DNA from: Paramacrobiotus metropolitanus | Taxonomy: Eukaryota; Tardigrada; Eutardigrada; Parachela; Macrobiotidae | Assembly (NCBI RefSeq): GCF_019649055.1 | Contig: NW_026570305.1 | Coordinates: 248,001-312,000, forward strand | Reading direction: 5' to 3' | Length of the DNA: 64,000 nucleotides | Shown: positions 1-11,009 of the stretch, one piece after another | Numbering within the stretch: the first letter of the stretch is position 1 | Layout of the letters: every line of letters begins with the position of its first letter | Translations under genes and position numbers: made by a program | The notes under the pieces: model-generated | What the model was told of the DNA's origin: nothing | Databases searched by the model: none | What the model saw: the letters and a program-made list of their open reading frames with translations, nothing else

Positions 1-230
1 TGTTTTCCTGTAGAAGGCCATTACCTCCTCATTAGCCATGTTGTTTATTATTCAGGAGAACCTTCCTTTCAAATCGCTGCCGACAGCGAGAACGTGTCTT
101 ATCCTGTAGCGGGCTGCTTTCTTGCAGACCACCGTTATATGACCTCGGTATAAACATTTTCGCTTGCGCGATTTCTGAACAAGCATTCATGGTTAATTTC
201 TGTTGATAGCTGTGTCAAAGTTGTTTAAAA

Positions 231-1253
231 ATGAATAAATCTCTGTCAGCATTTGACCTATCGCAACACTCCCAGTCTAGCAATGACAGCTGCCTGCTAA
301 CATCGCATGCTGTGTGGGACCTAACGAGCATCTTCACCCTGTTCCAGTTTTTCATAACCTTAACTGTCAATACCGCTGTCCTTCTTGTTTTTGCAGTGCG
401 ACGCTCATTGTGGACGCCGTTTAATGTATACCTCTTCAACCTGCTGGTGGCCAACGTGCTGTACTGCTTAACCAGCAACATCTTCGATGTCCTGCACGCA
501 TTTTATCCTGTCTTTTGTTTTGGACGGGCGCTGTGCAATTTGAACATGTACGGTATGTGGGTGGTGACCTTGGTGCAGATGCTTTCGCATCCGTTGATCG
601 CGCTGAATCGTCTGTGGGCGCTGTGGCTGCCCATTTCCTATCACAACCATTTGACCATTAGAACGGCGGTCGGGTTAAGCGGCATCGTCTGGCTAATTGC
701 ACACTGTGTTGCTCTGCCCGGACTGATCATGGATATTGCGTTTTACCGGCAAGCGGAAGACCAGTTTGGTTGCAATATTAATTTTGATGCCAGTCGCGGG
801 CAGAAAACTTGGTTAATATTGATACAGTTCTTCAGTATGATGTGCCTGCTAATTGTGTTGGCTGCGTATCCGTTGATCTACCACAAGGAACGACACCGAA
901 AAAAGGTCAGATCAACGAAACCCACAGCAACACCGGCAACCGAGGTCTCGACGAACCCGGTTAAGCGAATGTCCAAAGAAATCGCCGTTACGCTTTCTCT
1001 ACACCATAATCCGCGGCGTTCTCGAGCGTTTTTATTGCTGACGGTTTTAACCATCAGTGTCTTCATCAACTGGACAACCGGGGTGTTCTACTACTTCTCG
1101 CAACCGTTCACCGGCTACAGTAATCCGATTCTGGATAGTGTAACGCAGTACACCTTCACCATCCAAGTGGTCGCTGACCCGGTGTTATTTGCGCTGGCGC
1201 TGAAATCTGTGCGCACCGCTATCATTGATATTGTTTGTTCCTGTCGAGCTTGA
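231..1253 (+). CDS. Rhodopsin-like (class A) orphan GPCR
   Basis: A single-exon 340-aa protein with seven hydrophobic segments, at roughly residues 35-58, 67-90, 105-125, 145-168, 188-210, 262-285 and 300-325. The second segment carries LLVAN. The motif after the third is NRLWAL, where DRY is usual. Segment six has FINWTTGVFYY and segment seven has ADPVLF, which resembles a degenerate NPxxY. The N terminus has N-glycosylation sequons and a basic third cytoplasmic loop lies near residues 215-260. Known: class A receptors couple to G proteins at the plasma membrane. Inference: an orphan, possibly lineage-expanded receptor; no ligand can be named. It converges on the gustatory-like gene downstream. 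The ATG at 231 is the first in frame. Confidence 0.75.
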   Translation: MNKSLSAFDLSQHSQSSNDSCLLTSHAVWDLTSIFTLFQFFITLTVNTAVLLVFAVRRSLWTPFNVYLFNLLVANVLYCLTSNIFDVLHAFYPVFCFGRALCNLNMYGMWVVTLVQMLSHPLIALNRLWALWLPISYHNHLTIRTAVGLSGIVWLIAHCVALPGLIMDIAFYRQAEDQFGCNINFDASRGQKTWLILIQFFSMMCLLIVLAAYPLIYHKERHRKKVRSTKPTATPATEVSTNPVKRMSKEIAVTLSLHHNPRRSRAFLLLTVLTISVFINWTTGVFYYFSQPFTGYSNPILDSVTQYTFTIQVVADPVLFALALKSVRTAIIDIVCSCRA

Positions 1254-1782
1254 CCTAAGCAATTAGATAGATTCTGGATTCCCGGAAGTTTTTGCGGATT
1301 GCGGAAGTCTTGGGCACGTTTTCTTCATGAAACTGTTTTTGAAATTCAACCTCGCAGCAGGATTATCGGCAATTATCCGTCTTAAAAAGAGATTTCCGTA
1401 ATAGGTCGCTAGCTTTCTTAATATTTAATTGGATTCCTCATATTTAATTGCGTCCCGCTATCGACTACGGACTATGTAATTATTGATTTTTTCGGGCAAG
1501 CATAAAATCGCTTCAGTTTTTGTCGAATACATAAATTTCACTTTAATATGTTCGGCGCAAGGATCATGCCTACGAAGAAAAGATACTGTCATAAAAAATC
1601 AGTAATTCCTTTCTCTTGTCACTATATAAACAGTCACTGATACCTGGTGTTTATTTGAAAATCCATTAACATAAATAAAGTAGCGCCAAATATATTACGC
1701 CTCATTCAACGATTTTAGTCCAGCCAGACGTAGGAGCGCCCGTGAAAGCTGTTAAATTTTCATCTTAAGTGAGTTGATCATT
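1254..1782. other. Intergenic gap between convergent receptor genes
   Basis: About 530 bases of AT-rich sequence between the GPCR stop and the last exon of the minus-strand receptor. It should hold both 3' untranslated regions. I see no further exon or repeat. Confidence 0.6.
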
Positions 1783-3232
1783 TTACAGTGTGGCGTTCGC
1801 AGAAAGCAGGCATCCGGCTTCGCTTTTGGGAAAGATTTCCTTCGTAATCAATGCCACGGAAATGATGAGCGTTAAAGCCTGGAAAATTGTAAGCGGCAGC
1901 AGAATGCATTAAACCACCAACTCAACGTGAATTATCTGAATACGACATAGCGTTATTTGTCCCCTTATTACATATTTTGCTCACCTTCATAAGAAGTGAC
2001 AGTGTGATCGGTATTACATCTCCAAGAAGAAGTTCCAGTTTCAAGTCTTTGAAAATTTTACGAGCTTCCATAATGGCTGCTTCCAGCGCTTTTATATCCC
2101 TGGAGAAAATGAGGCAAACAGGGTTGTATTGGCTAAACATGCAAAGTCAACCAAAAAGCTGTACTTACCGGCAGAGTGTCACGGCTTTGGCGTTGACAGC
2201 AGCAGTTTTCAAGAGGATGGATGACGTCAACGCTGGCAGCACGATATTCTAAATTAAAACGACCGAATTTGACAACGCCTATTACCCAGTACTCATGCGG
2301 GAAATTAGGATTACCTCTTGGCGTACTACTGCCGCATTAAATGGGAATAACACCAATATCAGCGCGTAACACGTTATTACGAACGCATCATTCAACAGGG
2401 AACCCGTTACGAGGCCCGCTGCAAAACTGAGCACAAGAGTTAAGTCAAAAACAAATGCCGCGGTTAATACGCTGCCCAGTCGATTTTGCAGGACGCTGTC
2501 CAAACGGTCCAGAGTTTCATAATAACACAGCACTTCCTTAAGGTCATCAGTCGCCGTTGCGACATTCTTCGATGACAGGTCATACAAAAGCTTTCTAATA
2601 CCAAGCAATCTCTGACATACAAATTCGTTGCCGGTTTGCAAGACCAGGGCGACAAAGACGAAAGTGGATTGAATGTGCAGTGAATACAGAAATGGCAGAG
2701 CTACTGAAAAAACCCAGTAAAGATAATTCTGCCATCCAACAGAAACCATTCCCAGGAAAACGGTGTTTTCAGTTAGGTACTTCATCCGTGTATTATCACT
2801 GTTCAGCCACCAGAGACCATCGCCGATACAGAACAGTGTCACCGAGATGAAAAGCACAATCAGCATCCGCCGGTTGAGATGATGCATGAAACCGGCTTTC
2901 AGCTGATTGGACGTGTTCATTGTTTTGATGATCGTGGTGGATAGCGCGTTGAAGAATTTCTCGTTGAGGTGTATGTTGAGCATATTCAGGGTGATGACTA
3001 AGCCAGCGCGACAGGAAATGAAGAGATGTTGGCTGGCCACGAAAACGTCACCCATTGTCAAAGGCCGGTTATTCTGCATGGCCCGCTGGATGTTGTTAGT
3101 GAAATAAATTGCTCCACTGCTGAACGAAAGTAAGACAAAAATTATACCAAAAATTCGCGAAATTATCTTAGCTTGCCGACCGTAGCCAAGTGGGAAGGTG
3201 AACAAGACGGTAAAATGCGAAGACTGGGTCAT
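1783..3232 (-). CDS. Gustatory-receptor-like seven-TM chemoreceptor, four exons
   Basis: Proposed exons on the minus strand: 3232-2315, 2248-2169, 2132-1985 and 1878-1783, about 413 aa. Every junction has GT-AG borders and matching phase (0, 2, 0). An alternative acceptor at 2099 would shorten exon 3 by 11 codons. Exon 1 encodes six hydrophobic segments with a long cytoplasmic loop (around residues 175-245), and exon 4 adds the last one (ALTLIISVALITKEIF). Length, topology and several short 3' exons resemble the invertebrate gustatory receptor superfamily, whose members are ligand-gated cation channels. The diagnostic TYhhhhhQF motif is not visible, so the family call is inference. The open frame runs on past exon 1 to 2282, which would give a truncated protein without the last segment. 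Confidence 0.55.
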
Positions 3233-6003
3233 TGTAAGTTTGTAACTTGAATGACAGTGCACCCTCCATACGGTTTCGGAAATCTAAAAATCCAGCTCAA
3301 GTCGTTACAGCGTTGAGCCGTGGAATGTGTCGCTCGGAGAGAGCTGACGATTTTGAATCTCCTGTCCTGTATTATTCGATGAGTGTTTGCTTAATGCAGT
3401 TTGTCTCCTCTACTTGGAAGTATGTGGAAAGTGTGTGCTCAGCATTAGCTGATCACACACTGTGTAAGGCAATCCCGATACCCTGGGACAACGAGGGCCG
3501 TTGGATTATCTACACGGTATTCATAACGTTCAGTACTATTGCCTAAGCGATTGGTGATGCCCATGGTCTATGACTCCATGGTGATGGCTGGTAAAGTTGA
3601 CGAACGCTTGCAATGCAATCCAATATATTAATAAAATAAGCCTTAGCGAATTCCATTTCTGTCACCCTTTTGTGAGCGAACCACTAAACCCAACTTTGAT
3701 GTCCATATGTCACTCAATAGCGCCCAACTTACAGATTTGCAGAAACCAGTCAGTTTTTCGAAAGTATGTAAGGTTTAAGAGAAAAATTAAAAAGAATTTA
3801 ACATAAAAAGTCTATGGGAAAAGTGGAGAACCCACCACTGCAAACCCACCCACGCCACCACTGTCACGAACAGCATACGAAAAGCATCCATCTACACTTG
3901 ATGGAACTTTGGTGTCAATTAGTTATCGGAATGCCTTTAGTTCATAAAATTTTTATTAAGAGTTAGTTTTTAAAATATGTAGGCTTTGAAAGTGATGTTT
4001 CGTGAAGACTGAACATGCAGAATCTCCTGGAAAGTGGGAACAACCCAAATTCCAAAGATAAAGTAGTTGCCTTTCGCAACGGGTTTATTAGATTTATTAA
4101 TAAAACTGCTTCTACAGAGCGGTTGGCTTTGGTAATATGTATCGTGCTGATGTGCCAATAAAGTGGAAACCCCTTTTTTTTCAAATCGCCAATAAACATG
4201 ATTTTGTGAGAGACTGAAAGTCGATTTTGAGAATTTTGGTGTTCGACTGGAATTGATGTGGACTGCTTGAGCAAATCAGCGAGTCCCAGTCCCACCGGGC
4301 GTACGGACTAGGATTCGAGTCTAACCACCGCCCGGGGGGAGAAGGCGGCCCAAGGCCGCAAATCTTTTCCGGGGAGTGAAGTGAGGAACGCGTATTTTAA
4401 AAGTCCGCAGGGGGAGGGAGTGGAGGTTAAAATATTTTTCGAAAGGCTAAGGAACGTAGACAAAAACGGTTTTATGATAACAAAAACCGCATTTTTAGCA
4501 TTTAAAAATTAAAGTAAACAGAAGTATTAAAAAGCGAAACGTATCCGCATTCTAATCTGCCTTTCCGCCAGCTACAAAGCAATCCGTCAGATCATCTCCC
4601 ATCAAAGGTCAAAACAAAAAAAATTAGGGGAACACCCTCCCCGGTGCGCCTGGGTGCGCCTACATTAATGAACCATCTGTGCGGACGTAGGCGTGAAGCG
4701 ACAATGCGTCTATCGGGTTGAAGATGTTGTTGGCGTTTAATGGGTTGAGTTGGGGATGGGTTGGGGTTGGGGATGCGACAATGCGTTGGGGATGTACTAC
4801 ACGAATGCACAGATTTTTGCCAAAGTTGAATACGCACGTACAGTAACAGAAATCGGAAGCATAGGCGACACCTATCTGCAGCGGGGGTCGCAAACAATAC
4901 ACTGCGTTCAAGTTGTCGACGTTAATTAATAATAAAAAATTCACCAACAAACACAACGAAATTTTGAAGTCTTCATCAGGTTTAAATTGTTTTGTGTGTA
5001 AACAGTAGGAGGAAACTGGACACTGAACATAATTTTATTCTAAGTGGTCTAAACTCTAAAGGTTAACATCTTTGGTCGTACCGTCGTATCACTGGATTGT
5101 TTTCTCGGTCACAACGCACTGACTAAAATTTAACGAAGCTCCGAATGGTATCTGAACCAATAGAATTACTGTAATACGGCTACAAAAATTCCAGTAATTA
5201 GTAATTACAGTATGGAGCTTTTCTTATTTGCAGTTCTTGACAACTGACCGCCATATGCTGCTGATTGATTTGGGAGAAGCTTAAAAACTTTGTTTAATAA
5301 TTGCAAACAAAAAGCACACATTCCTGAAAATTTTCAAATTTTTCGGGTCTACTTTAAGGTTAAATCTGAAATCAGCGGAACGCGACAATGTTTTCTCAAA
5401 ACAGCCTTAAACATTTAATTAGTAAACTGTGATACATTCTAACTGCTACTATTCTGTCAGTGAACTATGGCTAAAATAAAGAATAATTTACGACAAAAGT
5501 TATGATAAGCAGTTAACCAAATATATATTTGGGAAATACTGTCTGTCTCTTCCAATGAAACTAATCAAACTATATTATTGTTATTATTATTATACGCTCC
5601 TCCGCTCAACAAAATTAAATGTGCTGTCATGGGTTAATGCTTTGTAGTTTTCTTAAATAACAGTTTATCGCCGATTTATTCCGCGCAGTTTGCGCGGGGT
5701 CTGCTATTGCCGTTTAATTCCGGTTTCATAGTCCGTGGGACTTGCAGTATACGTCAAACAGCTTTAAACTACGCATGCTATCTTGGGGTCGGGTGCAAAA
5801 TTTTGACTTTTCTCCAGTTTATTTTGTACGGCGCTTATGGTACTGTTGATATTGCCAGTGCAACTTTAGTTAAGCGCCAAAGAAATTTATCCCGTTCCAA
5901 AATATCATCACCAAGCCTACAGTCTGTTTTTTCCGACGGACCGTGCGGATACCGCATGATTACCATGCATTTCGCAGGGTTTTAGTTACAATATCGTACA
6001 CAG
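3233..6003. other. Gene-poor interval
   Basis: No convincing gene; open frames are short and lack splice support. It contains a G-rich tract at about 4742-4772 with four runs of four G separated by 2-nt loops or a short GGG run, short AT-rich stretches, and a GC-rich patch at 4270-4350 that is faintly tRNA-like but does not fold as a tRNA. Confidence 0.5.
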
Positions 6004-6571
6004 GTGTAGCCGCTCGCGTGAGTTATGCCACACAGTTGGTGTACGGGAAAAACGCGCACCAAATATACCCACGCTGACCGGGCAAAATGCACGACTCTTA
6101 GCTACCGTACGAGTACTCTTGCTAGCTTTTTTCCATTTTGATTTCTCGTTTTGAATGACGTTGGTATTGTCTAAAATTAGAAAAATTAGAGCTCTGACAA
6201 TTAATTTTGTCTTGTGTTCCATAAGAAAGGCATAAACATAGGGCTCTGATGTGTATAATAAGTCAACATCGGATTTGTTGTGGTTTTTGGGGTGCCCCTA
6301 ATGGGGGGAGGCAGACTGAGCAAACACTATTCTGGTGTCTAGAGGACGACTGCTGTGAGATACAGAACGGTTTGTCTCGGAAAATTATAAAATAAAACTG
6401 AGAATAGAAAATGTCCATCTTAAAAATCAATAACAGAGGCATTTTCAAACTAAACGTTAACTAACGTACCACCGTACTGTCCGTGCATATTGCCCGCCCA
6501 GCGTGTGTATATTTGGTGCGCAGTTTTCCCGTAAACCAACTGTGTGGTATAACTCAAGCGAGCGGCTACAG
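6004..6571. mobile_element. Non-autonomous TIR element, family 1, older copy
   Basis: The two ends are inverted copies of each other for about 100 bases (6004-6100 against 6571-6470), with mismatches. They share GTAGCCGCTCGC near the tips and a GGGAAAA...CGCACCAAATATAC core. The right end is followed by TA. The middle contains a GGGGTGCCCCT motif preceded by a TTGTTGTGGTTTT stretch that also occurs in the copy at 23577-24128. No coding capacity. TA flanks suggest a Tc1/mariner-type parent (inference). Confidence 0.7.
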
Positions 6572-6702
6572 TACCATATCGTATCGCTGTTTCGGAGTGG
6601 CCTGCGCTGAAAGTCTGAGTCTGAATCTGATTCTGAATGCTAAAAGTCTGAGTCTGAATACTAAAAGTCTGATTCTGATTCCTGCAACTCTGAATCTGAA
6701 TA

Positions 6703-7345
6703 CGAGGAGGAGCTACCTTGGCCCGATCAAAGGCATATGCGCGACCATAAACCGATCACTGTGCCCGTGTCTGTACACGCTGAGCCACGTGATTTTGTAC
6801 ACCGCTTAGGCGCCCTGCGATGGCAGTGTACGGCACGCACATCTGTTGATCATTCAACCTTTTACACCTCGTGCTATTTTCACTTTTTTTAACTTTCCAA
6901 CTAGTGTTTAAAAATATTTAGGAAACAGAAATTTTTATGCAGTTTGCTAGGGGCTGTTCCATTGTAAGCCAAGAAACTTTTGAGTGGCGGAATTTCTCGC
7001 AGACATAGCACAGGACATCGGTCAACAGTGCCAAGAAGAGGCTGCACTTACGAAAACTGACATGGTTCTCTTGGCAGAAATATAAAATTAATATCTGCAT
7101 GTCACCTTTTTTTTCTAAATTTTGGAATATTAGTTGACAAGATTTTAAGAGATACTGGAGAGCTGTTCGTCGAGATACCGTTCGTCGCTGTTCGGATTAG
7201 ATAATAAACGGTTGATTAAACTTTACATGCTGCTGCGTGCAGGCTGCCGTCGCTGGGTGGTAATCCGTGTTGCACGCACATGGAAGCAGTGATCGGTTTA
7301 TGGTCGGGTGCATGCCTTTGATCGGGCCAAGGTAGCTCCTCCTCG
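6703..7345. mobile_element. 643-bp TA-flanked TIR element nested in the fold-back arm
   Basis: It begins CGAGGAGGAGCTACC and ends with the inverse. The inverted ends match for about 55 bases with few mismatches, and TA lies on both sides (6701-6702, 7346-7347). The right arm of the host element, near 22060-22100, shows the matching site without the insertion, so the boundaries are well defined. No open frame of note. It behaves as a Tc1/mariner-type MITE. Confidence 0.85.
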
Positions 7346-8024
7346 TACCAAACTCTGAATCTGAATAATAAGACACTAAGTATGGCAGGTGACGACCCGA
7401 GTCTCTAATTAAAATTGTAATAATGAAGTGGTGTTAAGACAATAATTAATAGCTCGTATAGATAACACTTATCTATACGAGTAATTATAAATTATAGACT
7501 AGTATTAGGCGGTGGGAACTCAGAACTGCCCGTAAACAACAACACGGGGCGCGGGACAGGGACGTTACGAATACGCTTGTGCGGTAAAAAATGTTGTTTT
7601 GCGTCCAGTGTAGGATGAGATAGCCGGTAATTCCTCTGAATTTACCGAACGAGCCTGTGCCAGCATAATATGCGCCATTTAAATGTGCTTTTATGTTGCA
7701 TACTGTGCATAGAGTAAGGAACATGCATGTATGCAGTAATTATACGTGTTATCAGCTAGCTAGTATCAGTTATTTGCTAACGGCATTTTTCATACGTCAT
7801 GTTATTCGTTGTTTCTAATTTTGCCGTTTAATTAGCTTTGCCGGCTCTCCAAAAAATAACTGGTAAAATAAAATTAGTAATCCAGTAAAGCTGGTCTGAA
7901 CTGATCAATTTATACCAAATCTAGATATACTGGGTTTGACAGAAGTTTGTAATTACTGCACTTTATCGCAGGTGTTAACGTACGGTAGCCACGTCACAAG
8001 TTAAACCACCAAAATTAATGGTTG

Positions 8025-8545
8025 TGACATGCTCTGGTGTACTTGTACTCACAAGTACAGCAGGATGACCAACCTTACTCAGGCAATAAAGATGGAATAT
8101 GCTCTAGATGTACACTAATGGAAACTCCTCGGAAATATTAGCACTAATATTTCCTACACACACGCGCGTACACACACACTCAGGATCCTGCTAGGACGAT
8201 GTTGTTGTCCCAGATTTAGTCGGATGATGTTACTTCCGACTCACACACACTGACTTCCGCTCAGATAACTATCCCTAGTTGTCTTTACGAAGGTCACCAC
8301 AACACACACGAATATCCGGATATCTCAACACAAGTTTATTTGATCTTATTTCGCTAGCTCACAAATCGATCGACTGATTCTGCCTCCAGAATCAGGTAAA
8401 AACCCAGCGTGTTACAACATGGAATTACTCGTAATAAATCACTTAACACAGGACAAACCGCACCGTCGTACAGACGCGTGCCGGAGCTCATACAAGTTAA
8501 CCAAAAGCAATACTCGTACTGTGGTACATGCGCCATAGCATGTTA
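8025..8545 (-). repeat. 3' LTR of the retroelement
   Basis: A 521-bp direct repeat offset by exactly 12,891 from the other LTR. In element orientation it starts TAACATGC and ends GCATGTCA, an imperfect inverted tip. It contains perfect short hairpins: 8039-8058 (8-bp arms), 8131-8154 (10-bp arms) and 8374-8395 (9-bp arms). Confidence 0.95.
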
Positions 8546-8553
8546 TCCCCATC
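8546..8553 (-). promoter_or_regulatory. Polypurine tract (short)
   Basis: GATGGGGA lies immediately before the 3' LTR in element orientation, the expected place for the plus-strand primer. It is short and contains one T. Confidence 0.5.
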
Positions 8554-8718
8554 AACAAAGGTGCACGTCCGCGGGCACAAAACCCGACAAAGAACAAAAG
8601 GAAATAGCAGGAACATGTTATTCTTACAACTAAAGGGAATCCATTCCTCCACGCGATCGCTCCAAGTCGTGCCCAAATTGATGGTCCGGTCCCGGTCCTT
8701 CCACTGCTTTCCACGTCG

Positions 8719-11009
8719 CTACAGTTGATCCACTTTGTCCGCTTTCTCCGCGTCCAGTTCCACAATGTTGTCCAAGGCCAGGAGGGAATTGCGCCATTCC
8801 ACCTCCGCACGAACAATACGTGCGTATTGTTCAGGGTTGTTCTTCTTCTGCTGCTCCAGTTTCTTGATGGCTGCAGTGATGTCCTTACTGTAAGTAATCA
8901 GATTGGACGGCTCTGGCAAACCCCACTCTGCAAGGATGTTAGCCGCATCCTTATGCGCCTGCAGTGCCATACTAGCACAGGCCGTCTGTACCAAGTTCAG
9001 TGCATGAGCCAATCGAGCTGGCTCTTGCAGTGGTTCCGGCATGTTCATCCAGGATGAATAGTCGCGAATGACTGGTGCACTAGCTTCCTGCGGGACGAAC
9101 TTCACAATCCCGAATTTCTCCGACAACGCCTCGGACAGGTCCACCACAGCGTAATGCATACGCCAGTACCATGGAGAGTACTTTTCCACGTTGGCCAGCG
9201 CATTGACAGCCTTGCGCACATGGGAGAACATCGCTTCTTTCTCCTTGACGAATGACAACTGCTGGTCGTTCTGCACCACTGTCTCCGCTTGAACACGCCA
9301 TTCCGGACCAGCACCATAAGCGTGGTTTATCACCTGCTGAGCCACAAGAAGAGCTGATGGGCGCGGATGGAAGAAAGTCTGCTTTCCCGGCAATGGCACC
9401 AGTACTGGTGTCATTTCGGCTATTTCCATGTGGTCGACGACAAACTGCACTACCTCCAACATAAACGTGGCTGAGGAACGAATTTTCCCCATCGAAAAGC
9501 CTTTTCCGTTTGGCAGCTTCCGCGCAATAATCAGCGCGTTCACTTCGCATCGCCGTTTGTCAAACTTGCCGTATCCATGTTGATCGGCATGAATCTCTTG
9601 AAACTGGGGAATCTCTGGTTGTGCCACCGCCAAGATATCGTCCGATGTCTTGAACGTTCTGGTATCAGGAACCAACTCCAAAAACTGCACATGCTGCTGA
9701 AGGATTAGAAGCAGATCCTTCCATGCACCTCTTTCCAGTAACTGAGTGCACTCCTGTAGCACGTACACATCATCGGCATTCTCCACCATGACGTCTCGCA
9801 ACATTCCCAGTACGCTCGGTCGAGAAGTGTTCTGGTGGTCGTATTCGCCCATCGAAGGCTTCATCAATTCCTGCTCCACCGCTGGCATTCCACCACGGAT
9901 CAGGGTAAGCTGATCCATACGATCCAGCACGCACACCTTCTTAAACAGCGTCTTTGTGGTTAAGATGTTGTTAACCACTCGGACGGACGCTGTTGTCTTC
10001 TGATGAGCATGTTCATGCTCCTCGCGTCCCTTGACGACCGGTGCAGTGAATTCCTTCTCTTTCTCCTTATCAAGGATTGCGAAGCGACTGTGTGGCGCTG
10101 TGTGTGTAACAGACACTCCCAAGAAGGTGACTTTCTTCTTTTGGTTCTGCAAGTATTCGCGCCCAACAATATAAAATACAGTACTGTATTTTGTAGCAAA
10201 AATGTATTTGCTTACTCACTCATCAGAACATTGTACAGTGTTTTACCGACATCAGCAATCAACTATCGGTCTTTTAGTTGTTAGCACTGGTAGTTTATTA
10301 TTACCGTAACTACATTTACTGTAGTAATCTTACCACAGAATTCAACGTTGAATTCATCCCGCTTTCAGACGGTGCCATGCGACTGCGGCCTCGTCCCACT
10401 CCCGCTGAGCGGAGTTTCGCGTCCGACAAACGCTGGAACTGCAATCAACATGTACATGTTGATTTACTAATACATTGGTATTCCTGTAGTTCTATGCTGA
10501 TACAACAACACCTCATAAAATACTGTCCAGTATTTTATCGCTTTTAATGGTTACCTAACATTAGCAATGATTATGCTGTATTGGGACAGTTGCTGTACAG
10601 TAACACATTTTAGCAGTCTTCCACCGTTTACCCGTTCGTTCTGGTCCTTGAACTCACTGCTCAGAGTACCCACGTCTGCAGCATCCGTACCGCTCTTCTA
10701 CAATCAACATGAACGTGTTGATTCACATACTTCACGACTCTCGTTTTACAGTTAACAATATGAGCATATTGTTACTCTAATTAGTCCGCAGTAAGTTCCT
10801 CAACTTACAGCTTCAGTTTGTAGTCCTTCTGCCTTCAGGATTCCTCTCCCAGATCCAGGCATCAGTGCTTCACACACTTTCATCTGCGGAGGTCTCTGTG
10901 TGGGTTGATTCTGTCCAGAATCAACATCGTCCGCATCCAGACCGTGCACATAACTTCGGTAGAGTTGACCGTGCTCTTCTTCAGAGTCAGGACTGGATGC
11001 ACGCTGCAT
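8719..11009 (-). CDS. Retroelement accessory gene 2, two-exon protein of unknown family
   Basis: Exon 1 (11009-10809) begins MQRASSPDSEEEHG and is acidic. It ends at a strong donor (GCT|GTAAGT). Exon 2 (10146-8719) begins after an ACTTGCAG acceptor in the same phase (0) and gives a product of about 542 aa. Exon 2 is open for 476 codons but has no usable ATG near its start, which supports splicing. The protein is largely helical in composition, with no signal peptide, membrane segment, zinc motif or enzyme signature that I can see. It occupies the place where errantiviruses carry env but does not look like an envelope. The intron (10808-10147) is filled with perfect palindromes. Confidence 0.65.

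Noticed and set aside
4255-4345. Possible tRNA or tRNA-derived element (GGATTCGAGTC with GC-rich ends)
   Set aside because: No consistent acceptor, D-arm or anticodon-arm pairing could be drawn.
8719-10152. The large downstream retroelement ORF as an envelope gene
   Set aside because: No signal peptide, furin-type site or C-terminal membrane anchor can be seen.
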